A program made the translations under genes and the position numbers. This document shows, piece by piece, positions 43,086 to 52,378 of a stretch of 59,524 bases of DNA. The notes under the pieces are model-generated. The model worked only from the letters and a program-made list of their open reading frames with translations. It was not told the origin of the DNA and did no database searches. Each line of letters opens with the position of its first letter. Positions within the stretch are counted from its first letter, which is position 1. Source of the DNA: CAZLNO01 sp964561005. GTDB taxonomy: Bacteria > Pseudomonadota > Alphaproteobacteria > Kiloniellales > Rhodovibrionaceae. The stretch is from positions 1 to 59,524 of the forward strand of contig CAZLNO010000010.1 of the NCBI GenBank assembly GCA_964561005.1, read 5' to 3'.

Positions 43086-45749
43086 TTATCCCCCCTCGGC
43101 CTGGGCCCGTCCGCCGAGTCGCGGCGCCATTTCCACGAGAATATAACTGTAGGCGCCCTGCCATGCATCCGCCGATCGACGGCGCGCGATGGCGTTGCGC
43201 AGGGCGTCGAGGTAGCGCTCGGCGGATTCCTTCCGCGGGCGCATTTCGTTGAACAGCGGCTTGCTGGAGGCCACGGCCACGACAAGGTCGATGCCGTAAG
43301 GCGGCGCGGCGGTCAGCCGATCGTCGCCGCCGATCCCGACCGTGCTGTCGGGGTCGAACCGCATCGCCCCACCATAGAGGTTGGGCACCAGGTGAATCAC
43401 CCAGCCCTGTCGGTCGAAGTAGTCGACATAGAGGTACGCGGGGAATTCGGGCGTGGTCAGCTTCAAGCGCACCGAGTCGTCGCTCAGATAGCGCCGCACC
43501 ACGCCGGTGGCCGTCCCCTTGCCGTCGAGGGCCGGGTGGTGGTCGATCCCGGTCTCGGCGATGCCGGAGAGCGTGGCGCAGTGGGGCCGCTCGACGACCG
43601 CAAGCTCGCCGGCCTCGACGCGCGACGACCCCAGCAGCTCGGTCATCCGGGCCAGGACCCGCTGCTTGCCGTCCGCCGAGGGCACATAGCCGCGCAGCGC
43701 CAGGCGGCCATCCCCGGACCCCGCCTCCAGCGTCGCATGGGCGCAGGGCATCGTCGCCAGCACCTGGGACAGCATACCGCCCAGGGTGGCGCTCCGTCCG
43801 GCCGCCTCTTCCGGCGTCGCGCGTCTGGGTGCCAGCGCCGACGAGTCCGCGGGGGCGCGCGCAAGGAGCCGGGACGGCGCTTGCCGCGTTTGCGGTGCCT
43901 CGGCCGCCGGGGCCTCGGTCGCCGGGGCCTCGGTCGCCGGGGCCTCGGTCGCCGGGGCCCCGGCAGTCCGGGCCGGCGTGCCATTGGCCGGCATGGCCGT
44001 TTGCGTTCCGGAAGCGGCGGACAGGCTCGCCGCCGTGCCCCCGGCCTCCGGCGCGCGCGCGACCTGCGGATCGCCGGCCGCGGGAGACACGGCGGACGGC
44101 TCAGCCGCGACCTTGGCCGGCGCGGCTTTCCCCGGCGGCTGGCCGGACGACAGCGTCTGCCGCGCCGGCTCCGCTCGCGCGGCGACCTCGGCCGGCGCGG
44201 CGGGGGCGATTGCTTCTGACGGGGCTGTCCGACGTGCCGGCCGCGGCGCTGCCGACGGCGAGCTGGCCGGTGTCGCGGCCAAACTGGCGGCTTGCGCGAC
44301 TCGCGACGGCTCCTCGGCCGCCTCGGGCGGCTGCGCGGCGTCCTTTGCCGGACGCAGGTCAGGGGGCGTCGTCTCCTCGCGCGACGGCGCCTCCTCCGGC
44401 GGCGTATCAAGCGCGGCCTTGGCGGTAGCTTGCCGTGTTGCCTGTCGTGCCGCATTCGGCGCCGAGGGCCGCTCCGGCTGCGTCGGGGACGCCGCGACGC
44501 GCGCCGCCCGCGCGACCGTCGACGCCGGGTCGGCCGGCGGCGCAGCCTCGGGGGTCTGCCGTGGCTGCCGCAGCGGATCGGGGCCGCCGCCCGTCTGCGC
44601 CAGATCCGCCGCGGTCTCGCCCGTCGCGCGCGCCCCCGCGTCTGCCGGGTCCGGCCGATGTGCCGCCAGCGCGCGCGGCAATGACCCCTCGGACACCGGG
44701 GGTGACGGCGCGCCCTCCGCGGCGGCGACAGCGGCAATTCGGTCATCCCCGCGCAAGGCCTCGGGGTCCGCATCGCTAACGCCGGCCGGGTCCGGGACGA
44801 GGGCCGCCGCGCGTGCCTCCGGCGGCACGTCGTCGCTGGCCGTGGCGGCCCGGCGCGGCGGCGGCGCCTTGGCTGACGACGCGGGTGCGGCATCGCTCGG
44901 CCTCGCCTCCGCCGCCTGCCGGCCCGTCGGCCGCAGGCCGTCGGCCTCGACCGTTACCTCGGCCGCCGAGGGCGCCGCCTCTTGCACCCGCTTCACCTCG
45001 GCAGCCTGGGTTTCAGAAGGGGATGCCGCCTCGGCCTCGGGCGCGACCGGAGGCTGAGGTTCCGCGCCTCCCGCCACGGTCCGTGGTGCCTCGGGTGTCG
45101 CGGCAACCGGCTCTCGCGGCTCGTCGGCCGGGGAAGGCGCGGCCGTCCTCTCGGGCGTCTCGGTCGCGGTGGCGACGGCCGGCGGCTCGGACGCCGACGC
45201 AAGGGGCTCCGGCGACTCCGACGCGGACGCCGCGGTCGCCGGGTCTTCCGAGACCGCCGCCAAGGGCGCGGCATCGTCCGCCTTGGCGGCAAGGTCGCTG
45301 GCCTCTTCTTGGCGTGACGGCACCAGCGTCTCTTGTGGGTCCTCGCTCGGCGCGGCTTCCCGGAGCGGCGCCGCTTCCGGCCGCGTTTCCTCGGTTTCCA
45401 CAGGCGGCTCGGCGGAGGTCGCGGAGGTCGGCCCCGCCGCGCGCGGCCGCGCCGCCTCGGCCGGGGCCTGCGGGGCCTCCGGCCCATCCTCGGCTGCGGG
45501 GTCGACGGCGGTCTCGGGCCGCTCGGCGGCGGGTGCCACCTCCTGACGCCGGGCCAGCACGAAGTCGCGGCGGGTCACCATCTCCACCGAGATCGGCTCG
45601 CGCTCGACGCCGGTCTCCCGCGCCCGCTCGAAGGGCTGGAAGAAGCCGATCGCGGCCACGACCGCAAGGTGCCAGAGCACGGACAGGCCCACGACGGCCG
45701 CGAAGCGGCGCCGCTCGTGGCTGCTGTCAACCGCCGGTCTCGCGATCAT
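43086..45749 (-). CDS. TonB-like, Pro/Ala-rich envelope protein with C-terminal DUF4384 module
   Basis: An 887-residue protein. A single membrane helix (AAVVGLSVLWHLAVVAAIGF, residues 15-35) is followed by about 600 residues rich in Pro, Ala and Glu, likely to span the periplasm as in TonB/TolA. The C-terminus has a BON-like repeat (DGRLALRGYVPSADGKQRVL), the linker ERPHCATLSGI, and a DUF4384 domain (PAYLYVDYFDRQGWVIHLVP; APPYGIDLVVAVASSKPLF). The same C-terminal module ends the kinase at 49862-52171. The start at 45749 excludes a long shadow frame. Role unknown; probably an envelope-spanning partner. Confidence 0.8.
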   Translation of the reverse strand: MIARPAVDSSHERRRFAAVVGLSVLWHLAVVAAIGFFQPFERARETGVEREPISVEMVTRRDFVLARRQEVAPAAERPETAVDPAAEDGPEAPQAPAEAARPRAAGPTSATSAEPPVETEETRPEAAPLREAAPSEDPQETLVPSRQEEASDLAAKADDAAPLAAVSEDPATAASASESPEPLASASEPPAVATATETPERTAAPSPADEPREPVAATPEAPRTVAGGAEPQPPVAPEAEAASPSETQAAEVKRVQEAAPSAAEVTVEADGLRPTGRQAAEARPSDAAPASSAKAPPPRRAATASDDVPPEARAAALVPDPAGVSDADPEALRGDDRIAAVAAAEGAPSPPVSEGSLPRALAAHRPDPADAGARATGETAADLAQTGGGPDPLRQPRQTPEAAPPADPASTVARAARVAASPTQPERPSAPNAARQATRQATAKAALDTPPEEAPSREETTPPDLRPAKDAAQPPEAAEEPSRVAQAASLAATPASSPSAAPRPARRTAPSEAIAPAAPAEVAARAEPARQTLSSGQPPGKAAPAKVAAEPSAVSPAAGDPQVARAPEAGGTAASLSAASGTQTAMPANGTPARTAGAPATEAPATEAPATEAPAAEAPQTRQAPSRLLARAPADSSALAPRRATPEEAAGRSATLGGMLSQVLATMPCAHATLEAGSGDGRLALRGYVPSADGKQRVLARMTELLGSSRVEAGELAVVERPHCATLSGIAETGIDHHPALDGKGTATGVVRRYLSDDSVRLKLTTPEFPAYLYVDYFDRQGWVIHLVPNLYGGAMRFDPDSTVGIGGDDRLTAAPPYGIDLVVAVASSKPLFNEMRPRKESAERYLDALRNAIARRRSADAWQGAYSYILVEMAPRLGGRAQAEGG
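43897..43956. repeat. 15-bp minisatellite in the TonB-like gene
   Basis: Four tandem 15-bp units (GCCTCGGTCGCCGGG, the first with one change) at 43897-43956. On the minus strand they encode repeated Ala-Pro-Ala-Thr-Glu units. The length, a multiple of three, keeps the frame open if copy number varies. Confidence 0.85.
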
Positions 45750-45796
45750 GGGATGCCTTTTCCGCCGCCAAGCGCCAGGCAAGGTGCATGACGCCG

Positions 45797-48196
45797 CTAG
45801 CGCCTGGCCAGCGCGAAGTCCTCGCCCAGGGCGAAGCCCACCGGGGTGACCGGCACCGTCTGGGCATAGTTGCCGCGCCCGCCGGCGGGGGAGCGTAGCC
45901 GGTTGTCCAGCTCGTAGGCCAGCAACGGCACCTCGCGCTCCACGTAGCTTTGCAGCTCGGAGACCGTGAGCGTGCCGTCGCGCGGCGCCCGGTCGGCCGC
46001 CAGACCGCCGCCGTCGCCCGGCGCGAGGCCGCGCAGCAGGACGTAGGTGAGCAAGCCGTGACCCAGCATGCGGTACTCTGGCGCGAGCTGGTCCGCCCGC
46101 GTGGCGGCGATGACGTAAACGCCGGTTCGCTGGCGCAGGCCGCGCAGGGCGCGGCGTTGGCCGAACTCGTCGAGGTCGCCGATGAAGGCGCCGGCCTGGC
46201 AGGTGTCGATGATGACCACCACGCGCTGGGCCGGAATCTCGACCAGCGCCTCGGCCAGGTCGTCGCTGGCGATGCCGACGCGGCGCACGTGCGCGGCATC
46301 GCGCAGGTCGCGCAGCTCGTGCGGCAGGAAGTACCAGTCCGTACCCACCGTGCGGGCATGGCCGGAGAGGAACACCACGGCCACGTCCTCGGGGGAGCCC
46401 GCCGCCGGCCCCGCCAGCTCGCGCAGCACGGCGGGACGCCGCGCCTCGCCGTCGAGCAGGACCGACCTGTTCACCTCGTCGAACAAGGCCCCTGCCCGTT
46501 CGCCGACGACCTCGGCGACGCTGACCGCGTCTGCCACGGCGTAGTTCAGATTGAAGCGCGGGTCCGCATACTCGTTGACGCCGACGGCGTTGAGCCAGAG
46601 AGCCGGCTTGGCCGGCCGCCGCGCCTCGGCCGCGATCGTCCGCTCGGCGGGTTCGCTCCAGATTTGCCCCCAGCCCACGGCGACCGCGCGGAAGTCGTTC
46701 TCGCCCGCCAGCAACTCGACGTCGTAGGTGACGGCCAGACGCCGCCGCCCGCCCTCCTCGCCGCGGTCGCGATCGGTCTCCTGGCGCGCGGCCACCTGCT
46801 TGCCGTTGTGGAACAGCAGCACCTCCTCGACGCTGGCCGGCGCGGTGGTCGCCCCGGTCGCGGTCACGGAGACGGCGGCGCCCGCCTCGCGCCGCGGCGC
46901 GTCGAGCTCCAGCGTGACCTCCGGTGGGGCATAGATGCCCTGACCGATCGGTTCCGACTCGCGGGTCAGGAAGGGCACGCCGGGGCGCAGGTGCTTCACC
47001 AGCAGCCCCGGCTCGAAATAGCGCGCGGCGAAGCGGTCCAGCGCCATGCGCTCGCCCCTGGCCTGCCAGGCGATGTCCTCGAAGGCGGTCTCCGTGCCGT
47101 CGAAGCGGCCGTCGGCGTCGACGACGCCCCAGCCGTCGCGCACCAGGATCAGCCGCGCCAGCGGCGCCTCGCGCGCGGGGTCGAACAGCAGCGCCCCGTT
47201 GGGCGAGCCCGTCGCCAGCACCCGCGCCGCGCCGCCGTCCGCCAGCACGGCCAGGTCCCGCACCGCCGCGCCACCGCCGCGAAGGCTCCGCAGCGGGCTG
47301 CCGTCGTCCCGCCGCCAGACCCGGATCGCGCCCCCCTCGTCGCCGGAGACCAGCGCGCCCGAATCGGGAGCGGCCAGCGAGCGGACCGCCGTGTCGTGCG
47401 CCTTCCAGCGCTGGCCGATCCTGCCATCCTGGACGAGGTGAACGCGGCCGCGCGCGTCGCCAACCGCCAGACCGCCATCGTCCAGCGAAACCACGACCGT
47501 CACCGCCGTCCCGTCGGGGATGCTGGCGACCGGCCCGGCGCCCGACGCGTCGAGCGCGCGCAACTCGCCGTTGGCATGACCGGTCAGGAAACCGTCGTCC
47601 GTCGCCGCGAGGGCGCTCACCGGGCTTCCCGGTCCCTCGTGCGCCGCCACCGACTGCTGGCGCGCAACATCCCACAGGGTCACGCCGCCGCCGCGATGGC
47701 CGAGGGCCACACGCGCCCCCTCGGCGTCCACCGCGATCGCCGTCACGCCGGACGCGTCGGCCACTTCCAGCCGCGCAAGGGCCGCCGAGAGCCCGGTCGC
47801 CATCCAGACATCACCCCTGCTGTCGCGCACCAGAATGGGCTCACCGCCCGACCCGAGCGCGACGTCGGCGAAACCGGCGCCGTTCGGCGGCTCGATGACC
47901 CGGACCTCCTGGCCGCTCGCCAGATCGAACAGGCGCAGGCGCCCGCTGCCGGTCACCGTGGCCATGACATTCCGCCCCGGCGAGACGGCCAGACCGCGCG
48001 CCGGGCCGGTGGCGTTGCGCACCGTGAGTTCGGGGAACAGTCGCTGCTGGACCTGTTGGGTGATCGCGCGCTCCACGGCGCGGGTGGAGGGGCGCAGCGT
48101 GTTGAGTCCCTGTGCCCAGGCCGGCAGGCCGACACCAAATGCGATCAGGACGATAAGTATAGACGCGAAAAAGCGTCGGACGCGCGAAGGGTCCAA
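45797..48196 (-). CDS. Exported caspase-family peptidase with WD40-like propeller
   Basis: A 799-residue protein starting at TTG 48196 (SD GGAGG 8 nt upstream) with a signal peptide (FFASILIVLIAFGVGLPAWA). Residues about 50-350 are repeated WD40-like blades (GRLRLFDLASGQEVRVIEPP, GVTLWDVARQQSV, GAIRVWRRDDGSPLRSLRGG). After a beta-rich linker comes a caspase domain with His613 in VVFLSGHARTVG and Cys666 in IIDTCQAGAFIG, an intact dyad. NEYADPRFNLNYAVADAVSV starts the domain as in other C14 proteins. It probably faces the periplasm. Divergent from the ompA-like gene. Confidence 0.88.
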   Translation of the reverse strand: MDPSRVRRFFASILIVLIAFGVGLPAWAQGLNTLRPSTRAVERAITQQVQQRLFPELTVRNATGPARGLAVSPGRNVMATVTGSGRLRLFDLASGQEVRVIEPPNGAGFADVALGSGGEPILVRDSRGDVWMATGLSAALARLEVADASGVTAIAVDAEGARVALGHRGGGVTLWDVARQQSVAAHEGPGSPVSALAATDDGFLTGHANGELRALDASGAGPVASIPDGTAVTVVVSLDDGGLAVGDARGRVHLVQDGRIGQRWKAHDTAVRSLAAPDSGALVSGDEGGAIRVWRRDDGSPLRSLRGGGAAVRDLAVLADGGAARVLATGSPNGALLFDPAREAPLARLILVRDGWGVVDADGRFDGTETAFEDIAWQARGERMALDRFAARYFEPGLLVKHLRPGVPFLTRESEPIGQGIYAPPEVTLELDAPRREAGAAVSVTATGATTAPASVEEVLLFHNGKQVAARQETDRDRGEEGGRRRLAVTYDVELLAGENDFRAVAVGWGQIWSEPAERTIAAEARRPAKPALWLNAVGVNEYADPRFNLNYAVADAVSVAEVVGERAGALFDEVNRSVLLDGEARRPAVLRELAGPAAGSPEDVAVVFLSGHARTVGTDWYFLPHELRDLRDAAHVRRVGIASDDLAEALVEIPAQRVVVIIDTCQAGAFIGDLDEFGQRRALRGLRQRTGVYVIAATRADQLAPEYRMLGHGLLTYVLLRGLAPGDGGGLAADRAPRDGTLTVSELQSYVEREVPLLAYELDNRLRSPAGGRGNYAQTVPVTPVGFALGEDFALARR

Positions 48197-48242
48197 CCGT
48201 CAATCCTCCAGCCGCACGGGCACAAGTCTTCGCCGCAAGTTC

Positions 48243-48271
48243 TTGTCGGTTTTTCAGCGCTGTAGTATTTT
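48243..48271 (+). promoter_or_regulatory. Promoter of the ompA-like gene
   Basis: -35 TTGTCG (48243-48248), 17-nt spacer, -10 TATTTT (48266-48271), followed by AGGGAG at 48282-48287 as ribosome-binding site for the ATG at 48295. Lies in the 98-nt divergent spacer with the caspase gene. Confidence 0.5.
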
Positions 48272-48294
48272 GGCATCATACAGGGAGACAAGCA

Positions 48295-48873
48295 ATGAAA
48301 GCCTGGATAATACTGTCGCATTGGGTTGCGGTCGTGGCGTTCGCCGCCGTTCCGGCTCTGGCGGAGCCGGCGACCGAGATGGAGGACGCCACGGCGGACA
48401 AGCTGATCCGCGCGCTCTCCCCGCAGCAGGGCAGTCCCGACATCAAGTACCGGGGCATTCCGCGGCGCACGGAACGCGGCCTCACCATCGAGCCGGCGGA
48501 GGGCGGCGAAAGCGAGACCGTCAAGGACCTGCCCTCGGTGGCGCTGCGCATCCCCTTCGAGTTCGATTCCGCGAGGCTGACGCCGGAGGCGCGCGACCTG
48601 CTGCGCGAAGTCGCCGCGGCGATGCAGTCGGAGAAGCTGTCGCGCTATCACTTCCTGCTGGAAGGACACACGGACAGCGTCGGTGCGGCGTCCTACAACC
48701 AGGACCTGTCGGTACGCCGTTCCCAGGCGGTGCGCGACTTCCTGGTCCGCCAGCACGGCCTCGACCCGGATCGCCTGGCCACGCGCGGGCACGGCGAACG
48801 CTTCCTGCTGGATGCGCAGAACCCGGAGAGCGGTCGCAACCGTCGGGTCGAGATCACGAACATCGGAAGCTGA
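48295..48873 (+). CDS. OmpA-family peptidoglycan-binding protein
   Basis: A 192-residue protein with a signal peptide (ILSHWVAVVAFAAVPALA, cleavage near residue 23) and a C-terminal OmpA domain: IPFEFDSARLTPEARDLL, LEGHTDSVGAASYNQDLSVR and NRRVEITNIGS. The ARDLL/GHTDS and RRVEI motifs fit peptidoglycan binding. No beta-barrel is present, so it is a periplasmic, wall-attached protein, and T6SS loci often carry such an anchor (TagL-like). Strand opposite to the flanking genes. Confidence 0.88.
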   Translation: MKAWIILSHWVAVVAFAAVPALAEPATEMEDATADKLIRALSPQQGSPDIKYRGIPRRTERGLTIEPAEGGESETVKDLPSVALRIPFEFDSARLTPEARDLLREVAAAMQSEKLSRYHFLLEGHTDSVGAASYNQDLSVRRSQAVRDFLVRQHGLDPDRLATRGHGERFLLDAQNPESGRNRRVEITNIGS

Positions 48874-48885
48874 CGCGCGGGCGCG

Positions 48886-49800
48886 TCAGGGCTCCCGATG
48901 CCAGGGCGGCAGCGCCGGCGGACGGAAGCGCTGGCGAAGCTCGGCCAGCCGTCCGGCGGGCAGGTTCAGCGCGGCGTCGCTGACGACCTGGCGGTCCGGG
49001 GTGAAGGCGAGGTAGGCCTGCGCCTCGTCGATTACCAGGTTTTCGTTGCTGACATCGTAGTCGCGCCGCGCCAGAAAGCGTCGGAAGGCCGCCCGGTCCG
49101 CCTGCGTCAGCACCTCGTACCAGAATTTCCGCGCATAGGCGTGGTAGGCCTCGTTGACGGCGTACCAGGCGTGGCCCAGTTCATGCGCCAGCGCGATCGC
49201 GCGTGCCCGGTCGCCCTGATCGGGCGCCAGCTCCGGGGCCCGGGGGGAGACGATCGAGATGACATAGCTGGCGCCGTCGCCCGCCTTGTAGTGGCCCGAC
49301 CGCAGCTCGATCGCCTCCAGGTTCAGCAGGCGTGCGCGCAATTCCAACTCCGCGGCGCTCAACTCCACCGAACTCTCCGTCGCGATGGCGAAGAAACGGG
49401 CCAGGTCGGCGGGCGCATAGTTGTGCCCGTAGTAGAAGGTCGCGAAGTCGCTGTTGGCGGCGTGGATATAGCTGCCCAGCTCCGCCTGCGAGACGATGCG
49501 GTCGCGCGGCAGGTGCCGCTTCTCCACCAGCGCCGCCACGCGGTTCAGGGCGCGGGCCTGGCGCGTGTAGCTCGGATAGTCGAAGATCACGACCTCGGGC
49601 TGGGCGGCCAGGCGGAAGACCCGCAGCTCCTCCGCCACGTGATCGGCGATCTCGGCATAGGCCGCCGTCCGGCTCGCCGAGCCGACATCACGCTCCCCCG
49701 CCGTGTACCCCAGGACCAGCACCGCCAGAATGCCCGCGGCGACCGCCGTGGAGCGGACAACCAGGGCGATCCGAGGCCGTCGTGCTTGCGCTCTTGCCAT
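48886..49800 (-). CDS. Membrane-anchored HELGH metallopeptidase-like protein
   Basis: A 304-residue protein with an N-terminal signal-anchor (residues 9-30, IALVVRSTAVAAGILAVLVL). The middle carries ALAHELGHAWYAVNE, a zinc HExxH motif, as in DUF6782-type putative peptidases; NLVIDEAQAYLAFTPD supplies a possible third ligand Glu. The substrate is unknown. It ends 13 nt beyond the convergent ompA-like stop and is divergent from nothing; its start is 62 nt from the kinase stop on the same strand, suggesting one transcript kinase-metallopeptidase. Confidence 0.75.
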   Translation of the reverse strand: MARAQARRPRIALVVRSTAVAAGILAVLVLGYTAGERDVGSASRTAAYAEIADHVAEELRVFRLAAQPEVVIFDYPSYTRQARALNRVAALVEKRHLPRDRIVSQAELGSYIHAANSDFATFYYGHNYAPADLARFFAIATESSVELSAAELELRARLLNLEAIELRSGHYKAGDGASYVISIVSPRAPELAPDQGDRARAIALAHELGHAWYAVNEAYHAYARKFWYEVLTQADRAAFRRFLARRDYDVSNENLVIDEAQAYLAFTPDRQVVSDAALNLPAGRLAELRQRFRPPALPPWHREP

Positions 49801-49861
49801 CGCCTGCGCCGGCCCGCAAGGGCTCCTGCTGGTGCATCATCGCGGCGTTCACGCCCGACGA

Positions 49862-52171
49862 TCACGGCTCCGTGGTAAAGAAAATCTTGCCAACCGCTGT
49901 CCGCGCTCCAGTCTCGCCTGCGTTCTCCAAGGCTTTTTGCAGCGCCGGCAGATACTTCGCCAGCGGCTCGACCTCCGGGCGCAGGCCCTCGAACAGCGCG
50001 GTCGAGGACGCCACGGCCAGCAGCAGATTGTCGCCGTATGGCGGTGCCGCGCGGTAGACGCGGAAGCTCGTGCCCTCCGGCCCGTCGCCGAGTATCAGGC
50101 TGTCGCCCGCCCGCACGCGATGATCGCGCGCGGCCTCGTTCGGCAGCAGGTGCGCCACGGCGCCGTCGCCGTCGATGTAGTCCACGTAGAGGTACTGCGC
50201 CCCCGCCATCCGCGCCTGCACCTCCAGGATCAGGCGTTCTCCCTCCCGATAAGTGCCGTCGGCCTGGTTGAGGCGAAGCTCCGGCGTCCCCGCGCCGCCC
50301 TGGAACCCGCGCAGCCCGGCCAATACGCGGCAGAACGGCGGCGCGTAGACGTGCATCCGGTTGACCACGCCGGAGAGGCCAGCAAGCCCGGCCACGCTGT
50401 CCTCGATCCGGCGCACCGCCTCCGGGCGCCCGGCCACGCCGGTCAGCGTGAGCGAGACGGCGCCGTTGGCGGTCGTCGCGACCTCCGGGGCGACATAGCC
50501 GCAATCCGGTTGCTGCAGGCGCTCGTCCACGGCCGCGGCCACCTGGAGGCGCAGCTCCGTCGGATCGGGACCGCCGGCCAGGAACCAGTAGCCGCCGCCG
50601 GCCAGCCCCGCCAGCAGCAGGGCCGCCAGTCCGAGCACGAGGCCCTTCCGGCCACCGCCGCCCGTGGGGGCCGGGCGCGAACGACCGCCGTGGCCACCGG
50701 CGGACGGCGGCCTGGACGCCGGCGCCTCCAACGCGGTGCCAGCGTCCGCCATCGCCCGAAGCGAGGCGGGCCGGTCCGCGGGATCGGGCCGCAGCATCGC
50801 CGACAGCCGCGTGCGCCAGGGCTCGGGAACGCCGGTCAGGTCGGGCGGCGCCTGGCGCTTCTCGACCGCCTCCGCCAGGGTGCGCCCGGCATCGATGCGC
50901 TGCCCCAGGGCCTTCGCCATCACCAGACCCAGGCTATAGATGTCCGAGCGGTGGTCCACCGCTCCACCGAACAGGCCGAGCTGCTCCGGCGAGGCGTAGC
51001 CGCACTTGCCCGCAAAGTCGGAGCCGATGAGCGTGCGCGTCCCCGGCTGCAAATCGCGGGCGATGCCGAAGTCGATGATCTTGGCCTTCGCCACGTCGCC
51101 GTCGCAGAGGATGATGTTGTCCGGCGAGAGGTCGCGGTGGACGATGCCCTTGTCGTGCGCCGCCTGCAGGCCGAGGGCGATGCGCTCGAACAGGCGTTCC
51201 GCGTCCCCGGCGCCCAGCGGCGCGCTGGCCGTCACCTCGGCCAGCGACGGGCCGCGCACGTATTCCATCACCAGATAGAGCCGGCCGTGCTCGTCGCGGA
51301 TGACGCCGTCATGGCTGACCACCGCGTCGTGGCGGACGCGCCGCAGACTCTCCGCCTCGCGCCGGAACAGGCCGAGGATGCGCTCATCGGCGGCATGCTC
51401 GGGCGAGACGATCTTGATGGCATGCTCCGTCCCCAGGTCCAGATGGCGCGCCCGATAGACGGTGCCCATGCCGCCGTGGCCGATCAGCTCCGCGATCTCG
51501 TAAGTGTGGCTGAGGACGAAGCCGGGGCCGATCTCCTCGCCGTTGCCGGCCCCCGGGAGGTCGGTCGCCGTGCCGGGCGCGGGGAAGACGTCGCCGCCGC
51601 CCGCCGACGGGAATTCATGGCCGGGCGCCCCGGTCCACGCGGCCGAACCGCCCGGCGGCGCGAAGGCGGTGGCATCGCCGTCGCGATCCGCCTGATCGAC
51701 GCGGGCCAGGGTAAGGGTCGTCTCGCCAGGCCCGACGCGCGCGCGGGCAAACGGCGTGACCTCCAGATCCGCGTGCTCCTGGAGCGCGGCGCCCGCGCCG
51801 CCGAGCGCGAGCACGCCGCCCGGCTCGCAGTAGGGATCGACGGCCTGCCGCAGCTCCCTGGCCGCGTCCTCCCCCTCGCCGGCAACCTCGGAGGTCAGGG
51901 CGATGGCGGCCGTCAGGCCCTGATCGCGGGCGCTGTCCAGGACCTCGAACGTCGCCGCCAGCGCCTGCGCCGGCGCGGCGAAGCCGGCCAGCAGCCAGCC
52001 GGACCGCCGGGCCACGACCTGCCCGCCCAGACCGGCCAGCGTCTCGCCCACGGCCGTCATGGCGGTGCCGGCTGCCGGGTCCGCCGACACCTCCGGCCCG
52101 CCCACCGCGTCGAGAAACAGAACGAGCGCGGGATCGGCCCAGTCAGATACGACCTCGGAGGCGATCGTCAC
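49862..52171 (-). CDS. Membrane Ser/Thr protein kinase with degenerate cyclase-like N-domain and C-terminal DUF4384 module
   Basis: A 769-residue protein starting at GTG 52171. Residues about 14-160 resemble a class III nucleotide cyclase without its catalytic residues (FLDAVGGPEVSADPAAGTAM; LGGQVVARRSGWLLAGFAAP). The kinase domain follows: ATP loop GHGGMGTVYRA (231-241), Lys253, catalytic HRDLSPDN (345-352; Ser replaces the usual Lys) and DFG (367-369). A membrane helix lies near 511-531, then a BON-like repeat, the linker YAPPFCRVLAGL and a DUF4384 domain (AQYLYVDYIDGDGAVAHLLP). So the kinase is cytoplasmic and the DUF4384 module periplasmic. PpkA-like kinases control T6SS in other bacteria. 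Confidence 0.88.
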   Translation of the reverse strand: MTIASEVVSDWADPALVLFLDAVGGPEVSADPAAGTAMTAVGETLAGLGGQVVARRSGWLLAGFAAPAQALAATFEVLDSARDQGLTAAIALTSEVAGEGEDAARELRQAVDPYCEPGGVLALGGAGAALQEHADLEVTPFARARVGPGETTLTLARVDQADRDGDATAFAPPGGSAAWTGAPGHEFPSAGGGDVFPAPGTATDLPGAGNGEEIGPGFVLSHTYEIAELIGHGGMGTVYRARHLDLGTEHAIKIVSPEHAADERILGLFRREAESLRRVRHDAVVSHDGVIRDEHGRLYLVMEYVRGPSLAEVTASAPLGAGDAERLFERIALGLQAAHDKGIVHRDLSPDNIILCDGDVAKAKIIDFGIARDLQPGTRTLIGSDFAGKCGYASPEQLGLFGGAVDHRSDIYSLGLVMAKALGQRIDAGRTLAEAVEKRQAPPDLTGVPEPWRTRLSAMLRPDPADRPASLRAMADAGTALEAPASRPPSAGGHGGRSRPAPTGGGGRKGLVLGLAALLLAGLAGGGYWFLAGGPDPTELRLQVAAAVDERLQQPDCGYVAPEVATTANGAVSLTLTGVAGRPEAVRRIEDSVAGLAGLSGVVNRMHVYAPPFCRVLAGLRGFQGGAGTPELRLNQADGTYREGERLILEVQARMAGAQYLYVDYIDGDGAVAHLLPNEAARDHRVRAGDSLILGDGPEGTSFRVYRAAPPYGDNLLLAVASSTALFEGLRPEVEPLAKYLPALQKALENAGETGARTAVGKIFFTTEP

Positions 52172-52378
52172 GGCAACCTCACGGTTCCACCCGCAGCGCG
52201 AAGTTTGAATCCGGGATGCCCGGCACCTCCGCGCCGTCTGGCTGACGCGTTCCCGGCGGCTCCGCATCGCGACGCGCACGGGGCCCCCGCCATTTGCCGC
52301 ATCCCGCTAGTCCTCGCTTTAACGCTTTGTTTATCGTATCTTTGGAGCTCATACCAGCGCTATCGAGGGTGCGCCGAA

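Noticed and set aside
43897..43956. Could the regular repeats be a CRISPR array?
   Set aside because: Units are 15 bp with no spacers and lie in frame within a coding region; no cas genes.
41094..44219. A 1041-residue plus-strand frame spanning several genes
   Set aside because: It crosses the palindromic repeat and the opposite-strand genes; composition is that of an out-of-frame translation.
43086..47675. A 1529-residue open frame on the minus strand reaching into the WD40-caspase gene
   Set aside because: Only the part from 45749 down is coding; the upstream part is an arginine/glycine-rich shadow of the caspase gene in another frame.
49703..52378. N-terminal extension of the sheath fusion open back to 49703
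   Set aside because: The extension is antisense to the kinase gene; the ribosome-binding site and TssB homology begin at 52379.
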